Below, piece after piece: positions 34,440-43,404 of a stretch of 64,000 bases of DNA (positions are counted from its first letter, which is position 1; every line of letters begins with the position of its first letter). Position numbers and translations under genes: made by a program. The notes under the pieces were generated by a model, which saw only the letters and a program-made list of their open reading frames with translations, was not told where the DNA came from and did no database searches. Source of the DNA: Candidatus Gallitreponema excrementavium (GTDB taxonomy: Bacteria; Spirochaetota; Spirochaetia; Treponematales; Treponemataceae); the NCBI GenBank assembly GCA_017694795.1, contig JADIMM010000023.1, positions 1 through 64,000 of the forward strand, given 5' to 3'.

Positions 34440-35285
34440 ATGATTATTGAACCGTTTAAAACCGAAATCAATTTTACTTCATCTGGAGATTTAAAATTTT
34501 TTTTCCTTGGTGTTGGTAGTGCCTTTGCAAAGAGGAATTTCCAGACGAATTTGATAATCGTAAAAGGGCAAGACCATTTGCTGGTAGATTGCGGCAATAT
34601 TTGTCCATACGCATTTTATACATATTCTACTCCAATCACAAAGGTAAAGAATATTCTTGTAACCCATTCCCATGCAGATCACATTGGCGGATTGGAGGAA
34701 ATTGCCCTGTCGGGAAGATATATCTCAAAGAGCCGTCCCAATATGATAATAACGGATAAATATAAAAAAATACTGTGGAACCAGTCCCTTAAAGGTGGAA
34801 ATGCTTACGGGGAAAGGAGTAAAAGAGCTTATCTTTCCTTTAAGGACTACTTTAATCAGGTAAAACCCCTAAAAGTAAAGAACAAATCCAGAATATTACA
34901 TGAAACCAATGTGGGGGGGATAAATATAAAGATGTTCAGAACCAGGCATATCCCGGATTCTGCCCCTTCCTGGGTTGCATCGTTCCTGTCCTATGGAATT
35001 CTGGTTGACGAGAGAATTTTGTTTCCTTCTGATACAAGATTTGACCCGGAGCTTATATATTCCATGGAGAAGGATTTTCCTTCGATAGAGTGGATTTTCC
35101 ATGACTGCCAGTTCTACAATGGCGGTGTTCATGCCGGATATTCGGAATTGGTATCTCTGCCCCTTGAGATTAAGAAAAAGATTTTTCTTGTTCATTACGG
35201 GGATAATTTTGAGTCCTTTGAACCTGAAAAAGATGGGTTTGCCGGATTTGCAAAACAGGGAGTGTACTATAACTTTGACAAGTAA
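34440..35285 (+). CDS. Metallo-beta-lactamase-fold hydrolase
   Basis: A 281-residue MBL-fold protein. The metal motif THSHADH (H76, H78, D80, H81) is intact, a further His/Asp site lies in FHDCQFYNGGVHAGY, and HYGDN sits near the C-terminus. It lacks the Cys cluster of the PhnP-like protein at 21 kb. The fold suggests a ribonuclease- or phosphodiesterase-type hydrolase; the substrate is unknown. AAAGGAG at 34428-34434 fixes ATG 34440. The next gene appears to start inside its last codons, so the two may be coupled. Confidence 0.83.
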   Translation: MIIEPFKTEINFTSSGDLKFFFLGVGSAFAKRNFQTNLIIVKGQDHLLVDCGNICPYAFYTYSTPITKVKNILVTHSHADHIGGLEEIALSGRYISKSRPNMIITDKYKKILWNQSLKGGNAYGERSKRAYLSFKDYFNQVKPLKVKNKSRILHETNVGGINIKMFRTRHIPDSAPSWVASFLSYGILVDERILFPSDTRFDPELIYSMEKDFPSIEWIFHDCQFYNGGVHAGYSELVSLPLEIKKKIFLVHYGDNFESFEPEKDGFAGFAKQGVYYNFDK

Positions 35286-36228
35286 GCCGGTTTTAAATTT
35301 TTTTCTGGTGTTTTTATTAACGGCATTCTGCTCTTATGTGGCTGCTTACAGTATTTGGGAAAATCCGGAGCGCTTTTTTGAGTTGCGGGATGATGGTTCA
35401 TGCAGAATAATCCTTAAGCCATACTATGGCTTTTTATACGAAGAATTTCCTGATTATAAGTATTCCGGAGGAGATATTTCCGGTAGTGAATACGTGGAAC
35501 TGGGATTGAAATTTCCCGGGGAAAAACAAATTATTAATATTCCCTGTATGATAACTTCCGGAGGGCTTTTTCTGGACTTTTTAAAAAAAAATGAAGCCTT
35601 TAATCCTGGGTTCAATGTAAATGGAGAATATTCTCTCCAAGGTTTGTATATTCCCTGTGGCAACAGAAGCGGGCTCCTGTTGTCCGAGCCTCCCGTTCTG
35701 GATGAAGTTTACGCATGGTTTTTTTATGAAGATGTTTACTTCCGGGTAAGGTACTGGATTACAGACCGCCCAAATAGTCCGGATTTAAGGTCTTCCATTA
35801 CTTACGACGGAAAAGAAATTTTCTTCCCCAGAACTCTTGAAATCAGCGGTGTTATTTATACTTGCGTTACTATAAATGAGACTGAAGTCCGGCATTATGA
35901 AGCGGGAAAATGGGAATTACTTTACGGAGAAGAGGGAAATAAAAACATAAGACTTAAACCGGAAAAGGTTACAGGAAAATATGTAAAGGAGCATCCTGCA
36001 AAATCACCTTATAAAGAGGATTATATACTCCCGGTATTTTTTTCGTCAGATGGTGTTTACTTGAGTCTGGGTGAGCCATATCTTGTCCCTGCGGAAATAA
36101 AATCTTCCGGGGAAATGGATGGTGTTATAAAAGATCATAATTCCCAACGGCGTCCTCCCCGGAAGCCGCTTTTGGAGCCTTTGGAGCTGGATTTTCATTG
36201 GGAAGAAGTCGACCGTTTGCGGAGGTAG
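35275..36228 (+). CDS. Exported protein of unknown function
   Basis: No family is recognised. The frame is open from 35101, but its first part lies over the metallohydrolase gene. A signal peptide beginning after TTG 35275 (TSKPVLNFFLVFLLTAF, cleavage near YVAA) gives a 317-residue periplasmic protein overlapping the upstream gene by 11 bases; AGGGAG is about 12 bases upstream. The mature part is rich in aromatic residues, with short beta-like stretches (FYEDVYFRVRYWI) and a basic, proline-rich segment QRRPPRKP near the end. The CpXC-like gene begins 3 bases after the stop. Confidence 0.6.
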   Translation: MTSKPVLNFFLVFLLTAFCSYVAAYSIWENPERFFELRDDGSCRIILKPYYGFLYEEFPDYKYSGGDISGSEYVELGLKFPGEKQIINIPCMITSGGLFLDFLKKNEAFNPGFNVNGEYSLQGLYIPCGNRSGLLLSEPPVLDEVYAWFFYEDVYFRVRYWITDRPNSPDLRSSITYDGKEIFFPRTLEISGVIYTCVTINETEVRHYEAGKWELLYGEEGNKNIRLKPEKVTGKYVKEHPAKSPYKEDYILPVFFSSDGVYLSLGEPYLVPAEIKSSGEMDGVIKDHNSQRRPPRKPLLEPLELDFHWEEVDRLRR

Positions 36229-36231
36229 TAT

Positions 36232-36816
36232 ATGGGATTTGCATCCCTTTCAAAAGAAGTTTTGCTTTGTTGTCCCAGGTGTGGTAACAAAGTCTCCCTG
36301 CACTGCTGGAAACAGATAAATCTTGATGAACCGGAAATGAAAAGAGTTCTTGTTGAAGGAATTAATTGCTTTTCATGTAGTACCTGTGATTTTTTCGGGG
36401 CTGTACCCCTTTTTTATTCTGTATATTCTGTTTCTAGATTATTTTGTTTTATATGCTTTCCTCCGGGAACATCTCCCGGCAGTCCCGGAATTCCATCAAT
36501 AGGGGAAATAACTGGGGAAATTACAAATGGAAAATTTGATTTTAAGCTTGTTGATTCTTTTTCTTCTTCAGGGGATTTAGTGGATTCTGTATTAATGCTT
36601 GATGACGGCTTGGATTATAAAAAGGGGCTTTACTATAAAAAAAATCCTCCTCTTAGCCTTATTACCAGGGCTGCGGAAAAAACTCCTGGTTTTGTATACG
36701 ATCCGTCACTTACAAAATACATGGGTATCCACAGTAATATTGATGAAGTCGCAAAAGGCGCGTTGTTCGGAAACCGGGATTTCCGGTTTCTAATACCCAT
36801 TGAAAATTTTATGTAA
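36232..36816 (+). CDS. CpXC-domain-like protein
   Basis: A 194-residue protein with CCPRCG at 13-18 and a second Cys group (NCFSCSTC, about 44-51), the pattern of the CpXC domain (PF14353), which probably binds zinc. The remainder has no recognisable motif. Function is unknown. GGAGGT at 36221-36226 supports the ATG. It probably shares a transcript with the exported protein upstream and is convergent with thrC, with 19 bases between them. Confidence 0.65.
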   Translation: MGFASLSKEVLLCCPRCGNKVSLHCWKQINLDEPEMKRVLVEGINCFSCSTCDFFGAVPLFYSVYSVSRLFCFICFPPGTSPGSPGIPSIGEITGEITNGKFDFKLVDSFSSSGDLVDSVLMLDDGLDYKKGLYYKKNPPLSLITRAAEKTPGFVYDPSLTKYMGIHSNIDEVAKGALFGNRDFRFLIPIENFM

Positions 36817-36835
36817 TTTTTATGCGACCTGAAAA

Positions 36836-38248
36836 TTACAGATTTTCCATCAACCACTCTTTAAATGACCGGAAATCTTTCTCCATTGGTATAGATTTGT
36901 CCGGCAGGTGCAGGACTTTTTCAAGTCTTTCCGGGATAACAGGATCGTGGCCTAAGGCTTTTTCCACAGTTTCCCCGAATTTAGCAGGATGTGCGGTTTC
37001 CAGAATAATACCTGTACACTTTCCGTCTCCGGCTTTTTTACCCCATGCCGGAACCGAATTAACCAGTCCGGTCTGCCCCTCCTGCCTTTTTATCCCGTTA
37101 AGGAGGTTTTTCATTGCACCCTTGCGGATTTCGTCCCAAGCCCTCCAGGCAACGGCTCCATGGGGGTCTAATGTGTATCCTGTTTTATACGAACAATTTT
37201 CTATGGATTCCAATGTTTCTGCATCGTTGACCCAGAAACCCGCCATAAGGTTTTTTATCTCTTCAAGACTGTAAATAGAGGCAAGCCTTTCCTGGTTGCT
37301 TGGACTGCCTACATCCATTGCATTTGAAAGAGTGGCCACAGATTCCTTTGGCTGGTACTTTCCTGATTCAAGCCACAGAGGAATTGTGCAGTTTGTATTT
37401 GTTGCGGCAATAAAGCCGTCAATGGGAGCCCCCATTTTTTTTGCAATGCAACCTGAGGTAAGGTTTCCAAAGTTACCGGAAGGAACGGTGACAATGATAA
37501 GGTCTTCACTGTGTCTCGGATCGTAGTTCATCCGGTTCTTTACCAGCAGACTGGATCTCATGTAATAAAAGGCCTGGGGTAACAGGCGTGAAATATTGAT
37601 TGAATTTGCCGAACTAAGTTTGAACCTGCCTCTTAAATCGGAGTCTGTAAAAGCGTCTTTTACCAGTCTTTGACAATCGTCAAAAGAACCATTTACAGAT
37701 AATGCCCTTACATTTCCTGTAAATGTTGAAAGCTGTTTCTCCTGGATATGACTGATTCTCCCCTTGGGATATAGGATTGTAACATCTATTCCCGGGATAT
37801 TATGAAAAGCACTCCCTACGGCACTGCCTGTGTCCCCGGAGGTTGCCACAAGAATGTGGAGAGCTTTGTCTTCGTCTTTGTTAAAATATCCCATAACCCT
37901 TGCCATAAATCTTGCTCCAACATCTTTAAAGGCACAGGTAGGTCCGTGAAAAAGTTCCAGAACATAGGTGTTTGGATCCAGCGGCTTTACAGGTACATCA
38001 AATGGATAGGCATCCACAATTATTTCTTCAAGAACAGAAGGGGGAATTGTTCCTTCCGTATAAGGTTTTGCCATCTCAAAGGCAGTCTCCCTGAATGTAG
38101 GCACAGAAGGACGGTTTAAAAAACTATCCGGCAGTTCTGGAAATTCTGTGGGGATGTACAGCCCTCCGGTCTTTTCACTCATGCCCTGGATTACGGCCTG
38201 CCTAAAGTCTATTCTTAAAGACGAATCCCTCGTGTCTGTGTACCACAT
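36836..38248 (-). CDS. thrC: Threonine synthase
   Basis: A 470-residue PLP enzyme converting O-phosphohomoserine to threonine. The PLP lysine is K108 in TCAFKDVGARF. Other matches are TSGDTGSAVGSAF (phosphate/PLP contacts) and VPSGNFGNLTSG. Length and N-terminus (WYTDTRD, LRIDFRQAV, GGLYIPTEFP) fit the longer bacterial type. AAGAGG upstream selects ATG 38248; the open frame to 38317 is not needed. A small palindrome GTAAT-AC-ATTAC at 38276-38287 lies 27 bases upstream and could be regulatory. Homoserine kinase is not nearby. Confidence 0.93.
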   Translation of the reverse strand: MWYTDTRDSSLRIDFRQAVIQGMSEKTGGLYIPTEFPELPDSFLNRPSVPTFRETAFEMAKPYTEGTIPPSVLEEIIVDAYPFDVPVKPLDPNTYVLELFHGPTCAFKDVGARFMARVMGYFNKDEDKALHILVATSGDTGSAVGSAFHNIPGIDVTILYPKGRISHIQEKQLSTFTGNVRALSVNGSFDDCQRLVKDAFTDSDLRGRFKLSSANSINISRLLPQAFYYMRSSLLVKNRMNYDPRHSEDLIIVTVPSGNFGNLTSGCIAKKMGAPIDGFIAATNTNCTIPLWLESGKYQPKESVATLSNAMDVGSPSNQERLASIYSLEEIKNLMAGFWVNDAETLESIENCSYKTGYTLDPHGAVAWRAWDEIRKGAMKNLLNGIKRQEGQTGLVNSVPAWGKKAGDGKCTGIILETAHPAKFGETVEKALGHDPVIPERLEKVLHLPDKSIPMEKDFRSFKEWLMENL

Positions 38249-38377
38249 AAAAAACCTCTTGTAATTGTATTCAGTGTAATACATTACCACAGAGGTGGAA
38301 AAAAAACAATACGACATTCCTGTACAAGGAAAAAATAGCCTTTAAAACATTCAGCAAAGTTTTTGCATTACACAGGA

Positions 38378-39535
38378 TTATTTCTTTCCATTGTCATTTT
38401 GCTTACTTTTAAAAACAGGTATCTTCCACCTGCCTGATTGCCTGTTTATATTGTTTTTTTCATGTTTGTCTGTTCCCATTAAGATGGAAATAGGTTTAAG
38501 GGATTCGACTGACCCGCAAATGATTTTTAAAACCACCATCATGGGAACAGACAGAACCATACCGGGAAATCCCCATAACCATCCCCAGAAAGAAAGGGAA
38601 GTGATTATTATGAAAGGGGAAAGCCCCAGGTTATTCCCCTGTATTTTAGGTTCAAGTATATTTCCCATAATCATCTCTATTGCAAGGATGGAAACAGCTA
38701 CAAGTATTATCGGCAGGGGTTCCGGCCAAAATTGAAGGAATGAAAAGAATATTGCTCCGACCCCGACGGCTATTGAACCTATATTTGGAATGAAATTCAG
38801 GACAAAGGCCAGAAAACCCCATAAGACCGGAAAGTCAAGCCCTATAAAAAGGAATGCCAGATAGACAAGAATCCCTGTTATCAGTGAAATATAAAACTTT
38901 GTGGAAAGGTAAACCGTTGTTTCCCTCGTGATATCCGAAAGTAAATTCCTTACCTGTTGTTCCCGTTTGCCTTTAAAAATTAGTGGAATTTTTTTGCCGA
39001 ATTGTGAAAATTCCAGCAACAGGAAAAACATTGTTAATAAAATTATCATTAAAGTTTTAAAAAAATTTATAAATGTTCCGGAGGTCGATATTGCAGCTTT
39101 TTGAACAGCATTTCTTATTCCAAGTTGGTTCCAAAGATTTTCAAACAGGGACTGCTCGTTATTAAAACTAAGGTCAAAAAAATTTGAGACGGTAATATAA
39201 AATTCCGTTAATCTGGCCTCATATTTGGGATATACTGAAAGCATTGATTTTGTGGAAGAAAAAAGTACCGACATCAGTATATAGATGGCAATCCCGATAA
39301 TAACAATCACTGAAATTATTCCGAAAACTCCGGATTTGGAAAGTCCCGGAATTCTTACTTTTTTGTTAATAAACTTTACCAAAGGGTAAAGGACAAAGGA
39401 AAGAAAAACCGCTATAACAATGGGTATAACAACAGATGCCATGATTTTCAAAATCGAAAAAAATAAAACGGCAGATATAAATGCCAGAAACACTGTTATG
39501 TTTTTTAATTTGTTTTCCCGGGGTTCAGATTCCAA
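38378..39535 (-). CDS. AI-2E/PerM-family permease
   Basis: A 385-residue membrane protein of the AI-2E transporter (UPF0118) family. Two N-terminal hydrophobic hairpins (about 12-50) come first, then a helix near 65-90, a soluble stretch and four to five C-terminal helices. Family motifs include FVLNFIPNIGSIAVG and EPKIQGNNLGLSPFIII. Members export diverse solutes or act as Na+/H+ antiporters, so the name should not be read as proof of quorum signalling. The start is TTG with AGGAGGTG about 4 bases upstream. Confidence 0.85.
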   Translation of the reverse strand: MESEPRENKLKNITVFLAFISAVLFFSILKIMASVVIPIVIAVFLSFVLYPLVKFINKKVRIPGLSKSGVFGIISVIVIIGIAIYILMSVLFSSTKSMLSVYPKYEARLTEFYITVSNFFDLSFNNEQSLFENLWNQLGIRNAVQKAAISTSGTFINFFKTLMIILLTMFFLLLEFSQFGKKIPLIFKGKREQQVRNLLSDITRETTVYLSTKFYISLITGILVYLAFLFIGLDFPVLWGFLAFVLNFIPNIGSIAVGVGAIFFSFLQFWPEPLPIILVAVSILAIEMIMGNILEPKIQGNNLGLSPFIIITSLSFWGWLWGFPGMVLSVPMMVVLKIICGSVESLKPISILMGTDKHEKNNINRQSGRWKIPVFKSKQNDNGKK

Positions 39536-39694
39536 GATTCACCTCCTCAAAAGACACGTAAAATATAATAAAAACCCAGGTAACAGGAAACCGGGAATTA
39601 CCTGAAATCCAGTGTTAATGATAATAAAGATAAAATGGAGCTTTATACACAGTACTTGACATTAAGTTGTGTTTTTTACATGATTATACCGTAT

Positions 39695-40357
39695 ATGAAG
39701 ACCCAGCAGATTACGAGACAGTATTTGGAGTCGTTAACAAGGCAGGAATTGATAATATTATCAGAGAATTATATGATTGATGTTCCGGAGGACATTGACA
39801 GACAGATTCTTATTGGTGAGATTCTTGATTTGGCAAGCTTTGATAAGGAGCCGGGATCTGACAACGGGAAAAACCAGGAACATAGCAGCGGCAGTAATGG
39901 CAAGGACAGTTTCTTTTTGTTCGGTAAGGCATTTATTTCTGTCGTTTTCAGAAATCCTAGGTGGGCCTATGCTATGTGGGAGATTCCTGAGGCTGATTTT
40001 GTCCGGATAAGGGATGATCCTGAATTCAATTATCTGTTTTTAAGGGTTTACACATATCAGGGTGGAACCGACAACGAATCGGATTCCGACTTTTTTAATA
40101 TCAATTTAGGAATTGATGACAGAAACTGGTCAATATATTTGAATGAGCAGATTCAGTCGCTGAAGGTTTGTCTTTTTGCTTCGATAGGGGAGGAAGAGGT
40201 GGAGATTGCTTCTTCCCGGCGGGTTTACCTGTCTTTTGGTTCTATCGAAGGTTTAAAACCTCTTGTCAAGGCGGATTCCAATCCCTTACTGGAGTTGTCA
40301 GGGATTAGAAGAATCCGGGAAAGACAATTCAACTTTCACCGGCAGACTTTTGATTAA
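39695..40357 (+). CDS. DUF4912 protein
   Basis: A 220-residue probably cytoplasmic protein. The middle (about 80-200) carries the DUF4912 pattern: NPRWAYAMWEIPE, then LFLRVYTY and SWSIYLNE-like segments, a beta-rich domain sometimes found beside glycan-branching enzymes. A Rho-N-like start (YLESLTRQELIILSENY) precedes it. I chose ATG 39695, the family-like start; the frame runs back to 39635. TTGACA at 39656-39661 with CATGAT 17 bases on would place the transcript start within a few bases of this ATG, and no ribosome site is visible. The GH57-like gene follows after 15 bases. Confidence 0.7.
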   Translation: MKTQQITRQYLESLTRQELIILSENYMIDVPEDIDRQILIGEILDLASFDKEPGSDNGKNQEHSSGSNGKDSFFLFGKAFISVVFRNPRWAYAMWEIPEADFVRIRDDPEFNYLFLRVYTYQGGTDNESDSDFFNINLGIDDRNWSIYLNEQIQSLKVCLFASIGEEEVEIASSRRVYLSFGSIEGLKPLVKADSNPLLELSGIRRIRERQFNFHRQTFD

Positions 40358-40372
40358 CAGCAGGTTTTTTTC

Positions 40373-41962
40373 ATGAGCGGAAAATCTATAATTCTTGTTT
40401 TTAGTGCCCACCAGCCTTTTTTAGGGGTTGCAGAAAAGGATGAGCTAGGTATTGAGAATTCTTATTTTGAATCTCTTTCCAACATTTATCTGCCTCTTTT
40501 AAGGGTTTTTTCAAATCTGGAGGCCGATGGAATCCCCTTTAAATTGGCCCTGTCAATTTCCCCTCAGCTCTGTGCCAAAATGGAATCCAGGGTCCTTTCT
40601 GAAAAATATGTGGAATTTTTGGAAAAGCAGTATGCCCTTGCATTGGAGGAACAGGCTAAAAGCGAAGATAATCCGGAAAAAGTCAAGCTCATAAATAACC
40701 TTATACAGAAAATCATACAAAACCGCCGGGACTTTGTTGAGACATACAATTTAAAAATCCTCCACAAGATAAGTTATTATGCAAAAAAAGGTAATATTGA
40801 GTTGTTGGGGACCGGAGCCGGGTTCCCTTACATGCCATTATATTCAGACTGCAACGAAGTAATAAACGCCCATATAGAAACCGGTTTGATAGCACACAGA
40901 GCTTATTTCGGCACGAATCCCACAGGGTTCTGGCTTCCTTCCATGGGGTATTCTTCCGGGCTTGAGTTTCCAATAAAAAGTTATGGATACCAGTACACAA
41001 TACTGGAAACCCACAGCCTGCTTTTTGCAAATCCGGCACCAAGGCAGGGGGTGTTTTCCACTGTTCTTTTTCCCAACAGTCTGACAGCATTTGCCAGGGA
41101 TTTTAATTCTGTAGAAGATATTAAAGCCTTTATGAAAAATCCTGTATACAAGAATTGCAGCCGTGATATTGGTTTTGAGCTTGAAAAAGACAGACTGTCT
41201 GCGTTTTCGGATTTTTCTTCCCGCCCGGTAACAGGGATAGGGTATTGGAATAATGCCGGAAACTTGTATTCCTTTGAGGAAGCCGAAGCCCAGGCCTTAA
41301 GAGACAGCAGGGAATTCATCAAAAACAGAAAATCTGTTTTAGACAAGGCCGCAGGATACATGGATAAGGCACCGTTTTGCCTTTGTGCAATGCCCATAGA
41401 CATATTGGGGAAAAAATGGTTTGAGGGAGCTTTATGGCTGGAAAATTTATTCCGTACTGTTGCTGAGATTGAACCGGATTCTGGAGGAGGATTGTCACAC
41501 GGCCGGGATTTGTTTTTTTCTCTCCCATCTGAAATTCTGGCTTATTCGACCAGCCGGGAAAAAATCAGACCCTTGTCTTCTTCCTGGAACCCTGACGGAT
41601 ATGGAGAAGAACTTCTTGAAGCCTCAAATGAATGGATGTACAGATTTGCAAGAAATGCAGCTTTAAAAATGGTGGATTTAACAGTACGCTTTCCCAATGA
41701 TTCCGGGTTAAAGGAAAGAACCCTTAATCTGGCAGCCAAGGAAGTTTTATTGTCACAGGATATAGTTCTTTCTTCCATGGTCAGGGGAAGGATTTATGCA
41801 GATTATGCAGTTGAAACATTTGAGAACCATATAACTGCTTTTTCCACTGTTTATGATTCTCTAGGCGGAAATTCAGTTAGTACCGAGTGGCTTACGGAAA
41901 AGGAAAGGTGTTATCCGGTTTTTCCTGGAATTAATTACCGCTCTTTTGGAACTAAGAAATAG
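40373..41962 (+). CDS. GH57/DUF1957-like protein, probably catalytically inactive
   Basis: A 529-residue relative of the GH57 1,4-alpha-glucan branching enzymes (COG1543). Family landmarks are SAHQPFLG near the N-terminus, GFWLPSMGYSSGLE (about 187-200), a following YQYTILETHSLLF, and DILGKKWFEGALWLE (about 343-357). In active enzymes the second motif reads WLPEC or WLAEC, with the Glu as nucleophile; here that position is S190. The acid Asp of DxELFGHWW aligns with P341 (nearest Asp is D343). Both catalytic residues therefore seem to be lost, though the fold is kept. It follows the DUF4912 gene by 15 bases and is convergent with the UPF0164 gene. Confidence 0.75.
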   Translation: MSGKSIILVFSAHQPFLGVAEKDELGIENSYFESLSNIYLPLLRVFSNLEADGIPFKLALSISPQLCAKMESRVLSEKYVEFLEKQYALALEEQAKSEDNPEKVKLINNLIQKIIQNRRDFVETYNLKILHKISYYAKKGNIELLGTGAGFPYMPLYSDCNEVINAHIETGLIAHRAYFGTNPTGFWLPSMGYSSGLEFPIKSYGYQYTILETHSLLFANPAPRQGVFSTVLFPNSLTAFARDFNSVEDIKAFMKNPVYKNCSRDIGFELEKDRLSAFSDFSSRPVTGIGYWNNAGNLYSFEEAEAQALRDSREFIKNRKSVLDKAAGYMDKAPFCLCAMPIDILGKKWFEGALWLENLFRTVAEIEPDSGGGLSHGRDLFFSLPSEILAYSTSREKIRPLSSSWNPDGYGEELLEASNEWMYRFARNAALKMVDLTVRFPNDSGLKERTLNLAAKEVLLSQDIVLSSMVRGRIYADYAVETFENHITAFSTVYDSLGGNSVSTEWLTEKERCYPVFPGINYRSFGTKK

Positions 41963-41965
41963 GTT

Positions 41966-43228
41966 CTATTCCAGGGTTTGTACCAGCTCAATTCTTTTTT
42001 GCAGTTCAAGTGTTTTTTCCGCTGTTTCGATGCACTGTTTTACCGGTTCATAATATGGGTCAATGGATAGTGCTTCCTGCCAGGTTGTTATGGCGGCAGC
42101 CAGATTTCCTTCCGCATACATTGACAGTCCGGCCAGGTAAATCTCGTCAACTTTTTCAGCCTTTTCTTTTCTGCCCTTGTCTCCCAGATTCATTGTTGCT
42201 GCTACAGATATTCTCCCGAAAGGAACCAATGCTGTAGTCAGATCCAGGGTGTAATTGAGGTTATAAACTACATTTTTGTATTGAACCTGGCTGCCAAGGG
42301 AAATTCTGGGATTCCCTCCCTTAATCATAAAACCTGCCTGCATTGAGAAAAAATCTGCAAATTTAAAATCAAGCCCCATTCCCAGATATGGATATTCTAT
42401 CTCCCTTATATCTGTTAGATTTAGGGGCTGTTGAATTTCCAATGCAAGAATTACCGGTGTAAAAACCTGCCATGCAAAACCAGTGGAAATTTGTGCCGGC
42501 GGACTTTCTCCCTTTACAGGAAATCCCAGGTTTTTTACAGCCATCCCCCACCAGGCATTTTTTTCCCTTGAATAAAATGTTTTCAGGAAATTGAATTTGA
42601 TTTGAATTCCGGTATCAACCAAAAAAGTAAAGGCAGACTGTTTACTGCCGGAACCGGCAATGAGATTTCCCTGATTGTCAGAATAATCAGGGACACCTCT
42701 GTACCCTCCCTTAATATTCATTCCCAAGGAAACCCCGTTAAAATAGTATCCCGGAAAAAAAGTATAAGAGCCGTTGAGTGTAAAGACAGTTTCTGTGTAA
42801 TAACCTTTTGAGACCTTTTCGCCAAAGCTGTCGTATTCACTGAAAGGCACATAAAAACATCTGATTTGGGCTCCGTAGCCGATGTTGTCCTTGCGGCTTG
42901 TCCAGCCGATAGTTTCAAGGTTTGAGTCTCCAATCCAGCTGTTGTGAAAAATCCCTGTTTCCGTATATGTCAAATCCGAAGAAGCTGCCGGATTATAGTC
43001 AAAAAAACATATGTCGTCGGATAGGGCTGTAAAGGAACCTCCAAGTGCTTCGGCCCTGCCGCCGGAAGGAACAAGCAGGCTCCTGAAAGCGGTTCTTCCC
43101 TGGTTACCGTCATAAAAAATATCAAAGATATCAGATGCTCCGGCTGTCACGTCAGATAAATCCCATGAAAACACTGGTAACAATGAGAATGACAAAATAA
43201 TCAAAAATATGAAATTTCTTATTTTCAT
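41966..43228 (-). CDS. UPF0164/FadL-like outer membrane protein with C-terminal TPR
   Basis: A 420-residue outer-membrane protein of the type known from treponemes (UPF0164, TP0856-like). A signal peptide (1-21, cleavage near VFS) is followed by the family start GRTAFRSLLVPSGGRAEALGGSFTALSDD. Repeated amphipathic beta strands then suggest a FadL-like barrel for uptake of hydrophobic molecules. The last 70 residues contain a TPR unit (EGNLAAAITTWQEALSIDPYYEP), probably on the periplasmic side. No Shine-Dalgarno precedes ATG 43228, and a perfect TATAAT ends 7 bases before it, so the mRNA may be leaderless. Confidence 0.85.
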   Translation of the reverse strand: MKIRNFIFLIILSFSLLPVFSWDLSDVTAGASDIFDIFYDGNQGRTAFRSLLVPSGGRAEALGGSFTALSDDICFFDYNPAASSDLTYTETGIFHNSWIGDSNLETIGWTSRKDNIGYGAQIRCFYVPFSEYDSFGEKVSKGYYTETVFTLNGSYTFFPGYYFNGVSLGMNIKGGYRGVPDYSDNQGNLIAGSGSKQSAFTFLVDTGIQIKFNFLKTFYSREKNAWWGMAVKNLGFPVKGESPPAQISTGFAWQVFTPVILALEIQQPLNLTDIREIEYPYLGMGLDFKFADFFSMQAGFMIKGGNPRISLGSQVQYKNVVYNLNYTLDLTTALVPFGRISVAATMNLGDKGRKEKAEKVDEIYLAGLSMYAEGNLAAAITTWQEALSIDPYYEPVKQCIETAEKTLELQKRIELVQTLE

Positions 43229-43235
43229 CTGACTG

Positions 43236-43241
43236 ATTATA
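43236..43241 (-). promoter_or_regulatory. -10 box abutting the UPF0164 start codon
   Basis: On the minus strand a perfect TATAAT (43236-43241) lies 7 bases before ATG 43228. The -35 region is weak (TTACAA, 17 bases further up). The transcript should start at the start codon or one base before it. Confidence 0.55.
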
Positions 43242-43271
43242 TCCCAGAATCTGTAAAATTGTAACAGAGTT

Positions 43272-43280
43272 TGATATAAT
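43272..43280 (+). promoter_or_regulatory. Extended -10 promoter for TPR-like gene
   Basis: TG (43272-43273), one base and TATAAT (43275-43280) on the plus strand. Transcription near 43287 would give a leader of about 118 bases. It lies back to back with the minus-strand promoter. Confidence 0.5.
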
Positions 43281-43404
43281 TAACTGTAATTCGGGTTGAT
43301 TCAGCCGTAACAAAAAAATGTTTTGTTTTTCCTAAACAGATGTATGGAAAAAAAACGAAAAAATGTTAAAATTCCGGTTGTAGTTTGTTGTTTAAAGTGA
43401 AGAG

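Noticed and set aside
35101-35274. N-terminal extension of the exported protein frame
   Set aside because: These codons overlap conserved C-terminal sequence of the metallohydrolase, and the signal peptide starts only after 35275.
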